Under the pieces are notes generated by a model, which saw only the letters and a list, made by a program, of their open reading frames with translations, was not told the origin of the DNA and searched no databases. Shown piece by piece: positions 1-8,877 of a stretch of 20,202 nucleotides of DNA. Source of the stretch: Pelomyxa schiedti (taxonomy: Eukaryota; Evosea; Pelobiontida; Pelomyxidae); assembly GCA_020536535.1 (NCBI GenBank), contig JAHLWZ010000644.1, positions 59,891-80,092 on the forward strand, read 5' to 3'. Positions within the stretch are counted from its first letter, which is position 1; every line of letters begins with the position of its first letter. The translations under genes were made by a program, and so were the position numbers.

Positions 1-908
1 CCCTTACCTCTCCCAAGGTTGTGCTGGAACAGGGAAATCTTTACTTCTCCGAAGAATTGTTGACCTACTGAAATCTACGGACTGCAGAGTAGCAGTGACA
101 GCACTTACAGGTTCGTTTTGCTACTTTAATAATGCGCCTTTCTAATCCTTCATGCCTTCCCGTCAGGAATTGCGGCAGTCAACATTGGAGGTGTTACTCT
201 TCATCACTGGGCGGGTTCACCTGGCTGTGTTAGACAGCATCATCTGCAGCTCATCTTGCGGGTGCCTGGGCAAGGAGGGATAACTGGGAAAATGCAGATG
301 TTCTCATAATAGACGAAGTGTGCCCAGCTTTTTTTCAAGGATTACTTGTTACCTTACTCACATTATACAGGTATCTATGCTGGATGCAGCACTTTTTCAC
401 AGATTGGATGCTATTGGTCGTAATATCCGAAACGATCTCTGATTTGATTGGAAAAAAAAAGGGACAAGGAGTTCCCAAGAATGAAAGTGTTGATGGCCAT
501 TATGCACAAGGTGGTTTCTTGCCAACAAGAATGCATACATTCCCCTCGTGAAATTCGATGGTATGGACAGACTGAGTGGGTAACCTCGCTGATGGTCAAC
601 CTTCTCTGAAACTTGCTTGGGCCATTTCTATTCATAAAAGCCAAGGCATGACACTGGTTGTGATTGCTCAAACTGCCCATGCCCTTCGATTTTATGAGTT
701 TCTGCACTCCAGACCAACTCCAGAAACAACACCAGGTCCCGTACAAACCACATCCACAAACTTCACAACTGTCACCACAAGTACAAAAAACGGAACCTCC
801 GCCAAAGAAATCCATCACACCAAAGGTCAAACAGTAAAAAAACCACTGCAACAACCACACAAACTCCCCTCTCAAGCACCCAAAAACACACACAACATAC
901 AAAACTAA
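1..908 (+). pseudogene. PIF1-family DNA helicase, decayed; 5' end outside window
   Basis: Pieces of a PIF1/RRM3 superfamily 1B helicase lie in the right order. The Walker A GCAGTGKS is at 17-40. The continuation AALTG-like strand is interrupted by an intron (111-166). Walker B ADVLIIDE sits just before a second intron (318-370), after which the frame reads VSMLDAALFHRLDAIGRNIR. A later piece reads ANKNAYIPLVKFDG (521-562), then KLAWAISIHKSQGMTL (about 609-656), and finally a FYEF tail followed by a Pro/Thr/Lys-rich end. Decay is clear. The frame shifts between the two Walker motifs (near 265-285). There are stops at 440 and several up to 575. The stretch between motif II and the KFDG strand is mostly missing, and the usual YVALSRA segment after MTL is absent. 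PIF1 helicases unwind DNA at forks, G4s and telomeres; this copy should not. PIF1 helicases are also carried by Helitrons, but no Rep/HUH domain is visible here. Confidence 0.85.
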
Positions 909-928
909 AAGGCCTGAATTCAGAGAAC

Positions 929-1308
929 ATGAATGAAGAGGATGAGGATTACAGCAACCGCCACCCTTTCAAAGAATTGTTGATTCAGAAGCTCTCTTGC
1001 ACAGAACCTGTACTTCCACAACAGCAGGACAGCATTGTCAGGAAGAACCTGGAAGGAAAGAAGAATCTAAGGGTATATATGTTCCTTTTTTTTCTAAATT
1101 TAAAACTACACAGGAAAGATGTGGGAGGTCCGGTCGCCGTTGGATCATTTTGAGGACCAGGGTGTGCCGGGTTTGTGGGCAGGCACAAATGTACACGAAG
1201 GCAGTAGGGAGTGCAGAACAAGAGGAATCAGGAGGTGGTCCGGGAGATGGAGGAAGATATCATGCCGGAATCCTTCTTTACAAGTGTAGTGAGAAAAATA
1301 AAAACCAA
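929..1308 (+). other. Unassigned open stretch, spliced in frame into the HPRT start
   Basis: From ATG 929 the frame runs to 1072, where a 41-nt GT-AG intron (1073-1113, with ctaaa before the acceptor) joins 1114-1308. That second block is open and in frame with the HPRT methionine at 1309. The first block is acidic then basic (NRHPFKELLIQKL). The second holds RVCRVCG and, further on, LLYKC, spaced loosely like the C-terminal cysteine cluster of piggyBac-type transposases. That resemblance is weak, because the second CxxC pair is incomplete. Three readings are possible: 5' leader of HPRT, an N-terminal extension of HPRT, or the tail of a decayed transposase next to the decayed helicase. I cannot choose between them from sequence alone. 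Confidence 0.25.
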
Positions 1309-2200
1309 ATGAGTGGGTCCACGGTTGAGGGTGCAGCAACAACAACAACGGCGGCGTTGCCAAACGACGAGGCGGGGTACATAGTGCGTGAGCTGTACTC
1401 GGCGGAGCAGATACGGCAGCGGGTGAGGGCACTCGCGCAGCAGATCCACGACGAGTACCGCCCGCTGCTCACAAGCTTCGACGACCAGTTGGTACTGGTG
1501 GCGATACTGAAGGTTCCCGGCTCCGCTCCCCCCCCCCCTTTTTGGTTAATGGAAGTGAAGGGAGCGTTTATATTTGCCTCTGACCTGTCGCGGGAGCTGT
1601 CCGCACTTGGTCTGCCTAATTTCGTGGAGTTCATGGCCCTTGGTTTGTTGCTTGCCATTCACCTTTGTTTGTGGTACTGACTGTTGTGTTGTTTGTCCTG
1701 CATTGCAGCCACGTATGGTGACTCTACTAGCACTACTGGTGCTGTTAGAGTTATTATGGACTTGAAGCGTAATATCGAAAATAAGCATGTACTTGTGGTG
1801 GAAGATATCATTGACACTGGATACACCCTCTCATATCTCCGTGCAAACCTTCTGGGAAGACGGGTACAAACTCTCCAAATGCCATAATCCCACCGATCGC
1901 ACTTGTGCCCTTATTGTCCCAAGCAAGTGCACTAACTAGTTCCTCACACACACAGCCAGCATCCTTGAGGATTTCCACATTTTTATCAAAGCCAGCTTCG
2001 CTGAGAAAAGTCGATGTACCAGTAGATTACATTGGTTTCGAGGTATTCCTTCCTCTCCCAAAACAGGTGCTTAATACTTCCAGTATGATGGCACAGAATG
2101 GGTTGGAGGTTATGGTCTTGACTGGGCAGAGCACTTCCGTACCCTCCCTGTTTGTGTTGTTCTCAACTCTGAACTTCTCAACAAAAGAAAGAAGCACTAA
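1309..2200 (+). CDS. HPRT: Hypoxanthine(-guanine) phosphoribosyltransferase, complete, 5 exons
   Basis: Exons are 1309-1512, 1561-1642, 1709-1863, 1956-2042 and 2084-2200, giving 214 residues, close to the usual 215-230. The enzyme transfers ribose phosphate from PRPP to hypoxanthine or guanine in cytosolic purine salvage. Visible family marks are LVLVAILKGAFIFASDL (about 63-79), TYGDSTSTTG (97-106), the PRPP-binding loop VLVVEDIIDTGYTL (123-136, with the E127-D128 pair), KVDVPVDYIGFE, and YGLDWAE near the C-terminus. All phases close: 0, 1, 0, 0. Intron 3 (1864-1955) carries a strong actaact branch motif. Intron 1 (1513-1560) ends in aag after a C-run. The start ATG gives the expected N-terminal length, but the frame is also open upstream to 1114. 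Exon 1 is much more GC-rich than the later exons. It converges with WDR43/Utp5. Confidence 0.96.
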
Positions 2201-2591
2201 GAACAAACACGAAAACAACAAACTTGTTTCGCTTTTAGCTGGTGAAGGTTTTTACTGTTTATTCAATGTGGTTTTTCACAGTCGAATTGAATGGTCGCGA
2301 TACGTTCGATGGTTTCAAATCCCAGTGTACAATTCCTTGGACTCGAAGCACCCGCAACCCTTGAGACTGGGTGGTAACGGTTAGAGGTCAGCAACAACTC
2401 ACCAACCAGATACAGCCACCGTTCCAATGCACGACTGGAAGATCGTCTTTGTTTTGGGCAGTCTAATATCTTCCACAGATCTGTATTTACCCACTCCAGG
2501 ATGAGCACACTCTGAAAATTGAAAAGACAAGAAAAAAAGAGAATTCTCTTGAAAAAAAATTCTGTATTTATTGTTCTTTGTAAAAGTCTGT
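2201..2591. other. Convergent intergenic region between HPRT and WDR43
   Basis: This is the 3' space shared by two convergent genes. I see no ORF with family features here. The segment 2280-2400 has higher GC and short C-runs but does not fold into a tRNA that I can recognise. 2500-2590 is A-rich and holds the probable polyadenylation signal of the minus-strand gene. Confidence 0.5.
2567..2572 (-). promoter_or_regulatory. Candidate polyadenylation signal AATAAA of WDR43
   Basis: On the minus strand the hexamer AATAAA lies about 20 nt past the WDR43 stop codon (2592), at a typical position for a short protist 3' UTR. It rests on motif and spacing only. Confidence 0.5.
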
Positions 2592-5500
2592 TCAGTCTTC
2601 CATGTCAGAATCCTCCTCACTGTCGTTTTTTGACTTTCCCTTGCTCCCTCTTTCCCCTTCCTCTTCATCATCATTGTTCTCGTCATCCGATTCTTCTGCT
2701 TCTTCCTCAGCAACTAGTTGTGCTTCGTCCTCCTCTTCTTCCTCTTCCTCCTCCTCTGCTTGCTCTTCCTCTTCATTGGACTTGGTATCCGCTGATTCTT
2801 CAGCCTGTTCTTCCCCGTTCTCGATAAGTTCAGTCTCTGGTTCACCATCACTGTTTCCCAGCTCATCGAATCCAAAGCGGACTTCCTCGCCTTCAATCAC
2901 AGGGGGTGGTGCAACTGCTAATTCTTCTTCATCGAGGTAGACAACGGGCTCTGTTTCGCTAAAATCGGGGTGAACACGGGAAGCCTGTAGGGCGGAATGT
3001 GAGGAAGGAGGTGGGTTTTTGTTTAACGGGAAATGTGAACCTGGCTCAAGGTTATTTGAAGTCTTCCTGAAAGGTTTACTAATTTCTTGTAGGCTGATGT
3101 TCGTGCTTGAAGGGTGAGATAAAGATCAGATAGTGCACTGTTAACATTGGGTATTGCCATAATATGAGTGGCATGCTCAGTGAGGATGGTTTTTACCCAA
3201 ATCAGAGCGGTTTGGTTACTTCTAAACCAAAAGCGGTTATAGTGGTAATGAATTTCACAAGCGCACCCATCCAGTTCAGGAACAAGTGCATTCAATAACG
3301 GTATCACAGAATTCACTGATAGCCGTTGTACGGTTGACTGTATGACAGACTGGGGGACATTAGCAACTCTCAAAAAAAAAAAAGAAAGAAAGAAAACACT
3401 TACCAGTTTGTTGGTTTTCAAACAGTCCTCTAGGAGTGCTTTGTCTTTTGTAATAAGGGCTTGCTCCAAGACAGACTGCAGAGACCCGGCCTTAACACTT
3501 GTGGTCTGTGCTACAGTAGGGTAAAACACTGAATCGTAGGAAGCCATCACAAAGGAGCAACAAATCAACAACTAGAACACACACCACGAAATAAAGGAAC
3601 CTGATGGTGAATCTTTAGTTTTCGTTACTTGGCTGTAAAGAGTATGTAGTTGTCCCTCGTAATCGGTGTCTACGAAATTAAAATTAGCCTAAGAACCAAG
3701 TTCAAGATACCAAAGCACCTTTATCACTTCCGATAGCAGGAATGGCTGAAGTGGTGTCTGCCGTTGCAACGTCGAAGTCAATGTCTGTAACAGGCGCTTT
3801 CGTTGCTCTTGCCTGCTTGTGTAACAATACAAAACGGAAGAAGAGTGAGGTACCTTCGACATCGTTCTTTTGAGGTCTCGTTCAACAAGTGGGATTGTGC
3901 CATGCTGCAAAAGCGTGCATGTGGCATAATCGAAGACATTCTGAGGATGTAAGAACAACACAAGAAAAGTTGTAAATTGCACACAATGGTTTCAAACCAA
4001 GTTTCCACAAAGTCACTTCTGGCAATTGTAAGTGCCGATCCTGCGTTGGTGAATGATGCCGCAATCACAGGAAGTGATGAAGATGTGAACATCAAGTCAA
4101 ATGTAATAGATTCGCTGGGTGTGCCGCGTTTCATCTGAAGGTGTGCTGCCATACTGTCCCATTGTGCAACATGAACACCTTTGGTGCTGACCACTAGTAC
4201 AAGGTTTGTTTTCTAGGAGCAAAGTTGAAATGTTTTTCAGGTTTGGAAAGTTTTAGTACCTTCGTTTTTCCAACAGTGGCAATATCCACTGTGTGAGGAG
4301 CGGCATCGAGGGTGAGTGCTGTGCGATAAAATTAGTAATTTACATAGTACATTATGGGAAGAAACTTTGTAGAGCAATGTCGTCAATGAACTGCTCATTA
4401 GGATTGCAATTCCATCCGTACACAAACAAATCACTGGATACAGAGACAAGTACAGGAGTTGGGACCTGCCCAGATATCAGTAAGCTGCAAACATAGAAAA
4501 ATTCCATACAGTTGAGCAGGAAAGCCATTGAGTTGGGTCTTTGTGGCCGACAAAACCTTTAATTTTCACGTGACCCACAGTGTCGAAAAGCTGTATATCT
4601 TGGGCTGCTGCAGCGAAAGTGTGATCGTCGTCGAAAATGCATAAATTGTTGACACGCCCTTCCACAGTACAGCTCCTTGGAGGTGCGGTTGGGTGGAAAA
4701 GTAGTGTTTTGTGCATCATACATTAACACAGTGCCTGATATAAGGTCCCACTGGGTGATTTCTCCTTCTATGTTTCCAGATAATATCCAAGCAGATTTGG
4801 AGCACGCAACACTCGATACGGGAGTTTTATTGCGGGAAAGTTTTGTGGATACCTCGCCTCTTGAAGGATATTAGCTAACATGCTGTCATAACTTGAGAAA
4901 CACACTTTAATAATTCCCACACAGATATTTCTCCCGCAGAATTGCCCAACACAATAACAGGATCATTAGTTCTTGCGATTTTCGATGACCGTCCAGTCTA
5001 TGGGAGAAAATAATAACCAGTTAGGACAATACCTAAAATGTTGAAAAAGCACACAAAAAAGATACTTTTCCGCAAAATAGACATAAAAAACCAAAACAAA
5101 AAAAAAACAAAAAAAAAAAGCCGAAATAGAGAGTAGACTGGGAGACTCACAGCGATCTGGGACTTTGTGCCCCAGCAAGCGCAGGTGCAACTGCCCGCGG
5201 CCCTCGTGTCGTTGAAGTCGCCCACGACCTCGTTGGTCGCGCAGTCCACGACCCTCAGGGTGCTCGAGGCGCCGATCATCGCGAGGTACCTGCACTCGGG
5301 GTCCAGCGCCGCCCACGACACCACCGCGTCGCGGCCCCGCGCCCGCTCCATCGGCCGCGCCGCCTTGGGCACGTCCGTCACCGTCTTGGGCGCGATGGTG
5401 GCCCGCGGGGGCTCCGCCGGCGCCGGCTCGTGGCGGCGCCCGCCGCGGTGGCCCCCTCGCCCTCGGTGTCCTCCGCCTCCGCCTCCTCCTCGTCCTCCCC

Positions 5501-5621
5501 TCATCTCGGTCCCGGTTGTTCTGGTTCTTGGTGGTTGTTGGTGGTGGTGGTGGCGGTGTTGGGGCCAAAGGGGATTGCAGCTTATGGGTGTGTGCGCGAC
5601 GGGCTCACGTGTGGTAGGCAA
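2592..5621 (-). CDS. utp5: WDR43/Utp5, SSU processome (t-UTP/UtpA) WD-repeat protein, 14 exons
   Basis: Exons on the minus strand: 5621-5151, 4997-4893, 4852-4722, 4675-4510, 4465-4366, 4318-4260, 4212-3985, 3940-3854, 3812-3719, 3669-3629, 3571-3404, 3349-3267, 3221-3041, 2984-2592. The product is 768 residues. WDR43/Utp5 is a nucleolar subunit of the complex that couples rDNA transcription to pre-rRNA processing. Residues about 95-490 form WD-type blades (e.g. VIVLGNSAGEISVWEL, SGNIEGEITQWDL). Residues about 515-637 are the Utp12 domain (SVKAGSLQSVLEQAL ... NSVIPLLNALVPELDG ... ALIWVKTILTEHA). The last about 110 residues are an acidic E/D/S tail with K clusters, as in WDR43 homologues. The N-terminal about 95 residues are Gly/Arg/His/Pro-rich low complexity; ATGs at 5504 or 5342 are alternative starts. 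Introns are 40-57 nt except the first (153 nt). Exon 9 has a tandem acceptor, so its start could be 3815. Confidence 0.93.
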
Positions 5622-5820
5622 AGGGCCTTTGTTGTAGCTTGATGGTTTAATTACGGTGCAACTGCAGGCCGAAACCGAAAAAAATGCCTTCAGGTGGTGC
5701 CTGACCGTAACACCTCAGAAGATAGACTTCTTTGGTCTCCAACCTTCAAGAGTTAGTAGGGAAGCCTGAGTTGAGAAGACGAAGGCAAATGTCGATCAAC
5801 AAGTCTAATCAAAACGTAAA
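5622..5820. promoter_or_regulatory. Divergent intergenic region, WDR43 (-) and GH18-like gene (+)
   Basis: About 200 bp separate two head-to-head start codons, so both promoters and 5' UTRs must fit here unless upstream exons exist. No clear TATA box or repeated motif was found. The left half continues the GC-rich first exon of WDR43; the right half becomes A-rich before ATG 5821. Confidence 0.4.
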
Positions 5821-7019
5821 ATGGGTTTTATTGAGAAAGTTGTCGTTTCGTTGGCTGTTTGGGTTGTGGTTGTACAATGTAACCGTCTTATGCCCTGGTA
5901 CTTTTTCCTTGTGGGAGTGCTGACAAAACGAGAGGAGTGCCGTTCCGTTCCATTCCCAATCGTCGAAATAGGATGTGCCTGGAGAGATGTGGTCACACGC
6001 CTGACGACATTCTTGACCAGCTCAAGTCGCTCTATGATCACCGTGATGTAGTCTCCACTGTATCTTTTGAGCTCTACAACCTGGGCCCGAATGGGACCAT
6101 AGTCAGAAACAATCTGACCGATGTATGTGTGTAGCTAATTCTAATTCCCCTAAGCTAAAACAAAAACACTGGGAGGGAATTCCCTTATGGGATCGTCTGA
6201 CCTCCAGTAACCCAACATGCAAGCACAATAATCTACAAAAAGGTTAATGACATTTTGGCTTCCTGGGGTTTTGAAACTCTGCCAATGTTTTCTTCATACC
6301 CATATCCACCTGAGTTCCTAGATTGGATGCGATATCTATTTGCAAACCCTGACCACTTTATTAACGAAGCAGTTGCAAAGTAGTGCATCAGATTCCCGCA
6401 AAAAAACCTAATTAAACAACAGTGCCGTAATTTATGGGCACTCTGGCTACAATATGGACTTTGAACCTACCACAACTGCAACAGATCAAGACGCTATTGA
6501 CTACGCGAATTTTTTGACTCAATTTGCTGATGCTCTACACCTCAAAGGTTTTAACATCAAAGGACAATAATCAATTAACTTTCCTCAAGGGAAGGTACTT
6601 TCTGTTGATGTAGCGACATGGAATACCATATGGAACTATGAGCTGATTGCTCAGTCCCATGTAGATTATATCAACTGCATGGCTACATACACTGGAAGCT
6701 GGGACTCTTTCCAGTGTGTATTAACACCCCAAGTGGAGAGTGGCTTACCTAGTACAGAAAACAACTCGCACTTGCAGTGTCAGAGATAGGAACTGAAAAA
6801 CTTGGGATTGGAATGGAAACAGTAAACACTCAGAATGACCAGCCATTAACAGATGACGAGATAGAAGAGAGGTTCTTTCTTATAAATAAACACTGATATA
6901 CTAAACAACCAAAATCAAGATTCAACTTGTGTGAGGCAAATGGGGTCCATGAAGTTGATATCTGGGAGATGCCAATTTATGACAACTGGTGGCCCTACAT
7001 CACCCAATTCATGTCCTAA
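5821..7019 (+). CDS. Secreted GH18-like TIM-barrel protein, 7 exons
   Basis: Exons are 5821-5897, 5972-6122, 6243-6379, 6423-6547, 6590-6717, 6753-6871 and 6920-7019, giving 278 residues. The N-terminus MGFIEKVVVSLAVWVVVVQC is a good signal peptide, so the product is probably secreted or lysosomal. The body reads like a (beta/alpha)8 barrel: VVSTVSFELYNLGPNGT, SSYPYPPEFLDWMR, then GYNMDFEPT with the glutamate at about residue 136, LSVDVATWNTIWNY, VDYINCMATYTGSW, LGIGMETV, and a C-terminal VDIWEMPIYDNWW. In GH18 chitinases strand 4 is DGxDxDxE; here the last D and catalytic E remain but the first D is Ser and the second Asn, so activity may differ. Intron 5 is only 35 nt (6718-6752); without it a TAG and a frame shift appear. 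Intron 6 has a tactaaac branch site. The exon 1-2 junction is the least certain. Confidence 0.8.
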
Positions 7020-7152
7020 AAAAGAGTTTCTGTGCTTTTTTCCTTTTCTTGGGTTTTCAAACATCACATAATGCCCACTGCAACCTACTACTATCCCACA
7101 ATGTCCCTGTGCTTTTGATGTGAAATCGAGAAAAAATAACAAACACGAAAAG

Positions 7153-8056
7153 TGGCTGAGAAATTGTTGTCGTTGGTGCGTACGGGAGATGCTGCAGGGG
7201 TACGTGTCGCACTGTCGTCTGACGTCAATCTAGTGCATACAAGAACGCAAGGTTGAGATCTGCGACGACGTGAAAACAAACTCATTCCTTTCGGAACCGC
7301 TACAACTTACACTACGACAAGGTGGCTTATGCACGTGTTTGCACGTGGCTGCGGAATGTGGTAATCTCTCTGTTGTGAAGGTTTATATTCAATTTAGAAA
7401 GTGTAAACTCTGCACGTGAAAAAAACCTTCAATTTATATAGGTAGTGGTGGAGATGGGAGCTATTCTAGACGAAAGGGACATCCGAGGACGCACTGCATT
7501 GCATGCTGCTTGTGGGAGCGGTCATAGCTCTATTGTGCATTTCTTACTCTCACACCACGCTGATCCTAATTTGTGTGGTAGTGGATTATACCTCTTTTAT
7601 TTATCTGCTTAACCTGGATAGATAAGCAAGGGAACTCCCCCCTACTTGTGGCTTCCGGGTCGTATGCAGATATTATAAAAGAACTCCTCCTAGCCGGCGC
7701 AGACGTAAATGCACCAAATCAGTGGGGCAAACGTCCTCTTCACAAAGCAGCTGAGGAGGGAAACCTGCAGTGTGCTAAAATCCTCCTGGAATCAGGTGCT
7801 TTGTCGCACAGGACGGACTCTTTTGGGAGGATTCCAGTAAGTGCTGATTGTAGTTCTCCTTTCTGTTGACATATCCGTCCATCCAATCCTGAAGTAGCTT
7901 CATTATGCGTGTATAAAAGGTGATCCCAGTATAGTGGAGCTTTTACTTGCCCATGGTTCAGACCCAAATTGTTGTGATTCCCGGGGTAAAAAACCTGTGG
8001 AACTTACATCCTCTGTACCTGTGTGTACCTCTCAGAGTTCGATGCCCATTAACTAA
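7153..8056 (+). CDS. Ankyrin-repeat protein, start codon not resolved
   Basis: Exons are <7153-7251, 7322-7380, 7442-7577, 7622-7836 and 7898-8056. Successive ankyrin repeats are evident: GDAAGVRVALSSDVNLV, TCLHVAAECGNLSVVK, GRTALHAACGSGHSSIVHFL, GNSPLLVASGSYADIIKELL, GKRPLHKAAEEGNLQCAKIL, and PLHYACIKGDPSIVELLLAH. That is about six repeats, enough for a small all-ankyrin adaptor. Ankyrin arrays bind partner proteins; no other domain is visible to assign a role. All internal phases agree. The first exon has a TAA upstream in frame and no ATG, so a further 5' exon probably lies in 7020-7150, but I could not place it. The 3' end is also ambiguous: the stop at 8054-8056 overlaps an attaactaactc branch motif followed by an acceptor at about 8069, so a last intron starting near 8022-8026 and a longer tail are possible. 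Confidence 0.85.
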
Positions 8057-8175
8057 CTCTGGAATAGATACAACGACTGTTCAGAACCAAACCATCCACT
8101 CCAGAGCAACCAAATTGCCGACTAAGTTGAAGCCAAGGTTACGGCCTTACCTCCTATTTACAGTTTTCTCAAAGA

Positions 8176-8181
8176 AATAAA
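8176..8181 (+). promoter_or_regulatory. Candidate polyadenylation signal AATAAA of the ankyrin gene
   Basis: AATAAA lies about 120 nt after the first possible stop of the ankyrin gene, and just past the stop reached if a last intron is spliced into its longest frame. Motif and position only. Confidence 0.35.
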
Positions 8182-8244
8182 AGACAAAAAAGCTTCTACT
8201 CACAAAGTTTAAGGTTTTTTTTCCTTTAGAAAGAACAAAGGGGT

Positions 8245-8877
8245 TCACAAGGATTTGACATTGACCACACCAATGCGGGCACTTGGGTCCGTGGTATTGA
8301 GAAGAACAGTTGTTCGTCCAAGAGTTACTTGGTCTGAGCGGCCAAAGGCTGCAAAAACAACCACTGTAGCAGCAACAACAATGCTGTTTTGTGGGTTATG
8401 TTAGGTTGGAATTGTTTGTATAGGTGGAGGGGAGAGTGTTACCTTGGAGTGGCTGCGTGGTACAGCCTGGTCTCAATGGTGTAGTTGCCGGGTTGGGCAT
8501 TCTTAATCTATTATAACCGGTTAGTGAATTGTGGTGGGAGTCAAAGAGCAGCGCACCATCCACTCAACTGGACCATAACCCTGTGTGAAGTTTCTGGACA
8601 TGATTCCTGTTTTGGGGTTGGTATAGCATTTAGGAGATTTTTTTGTTTTTGAACGCACCACCAGATTTAGTATGGTTGCTGAAGGAGTTGCACCGTTCTC
8701 CTGATGGATCAGTGACAATTAACTCCACGTCTTTATTTACCAAACTCAGCTAAACCAGAATTGCTCAGGGAAGGGAAACCTGTCATATCGGTATCCCATG
8801 TTAATACACAGCGCAAGTCTACATCCACGGGAGCGATCATACGTGAATCTAAGTTAGCACGTATGCTGGCCATTAAC
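8245..8877 (-). other. DUF2135 (YfaP-like) beta domain coding segment
   Basis: The last five exons read VDVDLRCVLTWDTDMT, VELIVTDPSGERC, NFTQGYGPVEWM, PGNYTIETRLYHAATP, and a final beta-rich stretch GRSDQVTLGRTTVLL. The W-D-x-D-T/M-D, DPxGE and TxGYGPE-type motifs are characteristic of the DUF2135 family. That family sits at the C-terminus of many bacterial VIT/vWA proteins. Confidence 0.75.

Noticed and set aside
1-908. Helitron carrying a PIF1 helicase
   Set aside because: No Rep/HUH motif, no 5' TC or 3' CTRR-hairpin end visible, and the helicase has ordinary spliceosomal introns; a chromosomal PIF1 paralogue is simpler.
2280-2390. B-box-like motifs (ggtttcaaatccc; ttcgagtcc on the minus strand)
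   Set aside because: No cloverleaf can be completed around either motif.
2602-2940. Plus-strand poly-Ser ORF
   Set aside because: Antisense of the acidic WDR43 tail; no start context or family similarity.
5167-5637. Plus-strand Pro/Ala/Ser-rich ORF
   Set aside because: Antisense of the GC-rich first exon of WDR43, which has WD-repeat protein similarity on the minus strand.
6718-7019. GH18-like gene as a pseudogene because of TAG at 6750 and TGA at 6890
   Set aside because: Both stops fall inside well-formed introns (6718-6752 and 6872-6919); splicing restores conserved sequence in phase.
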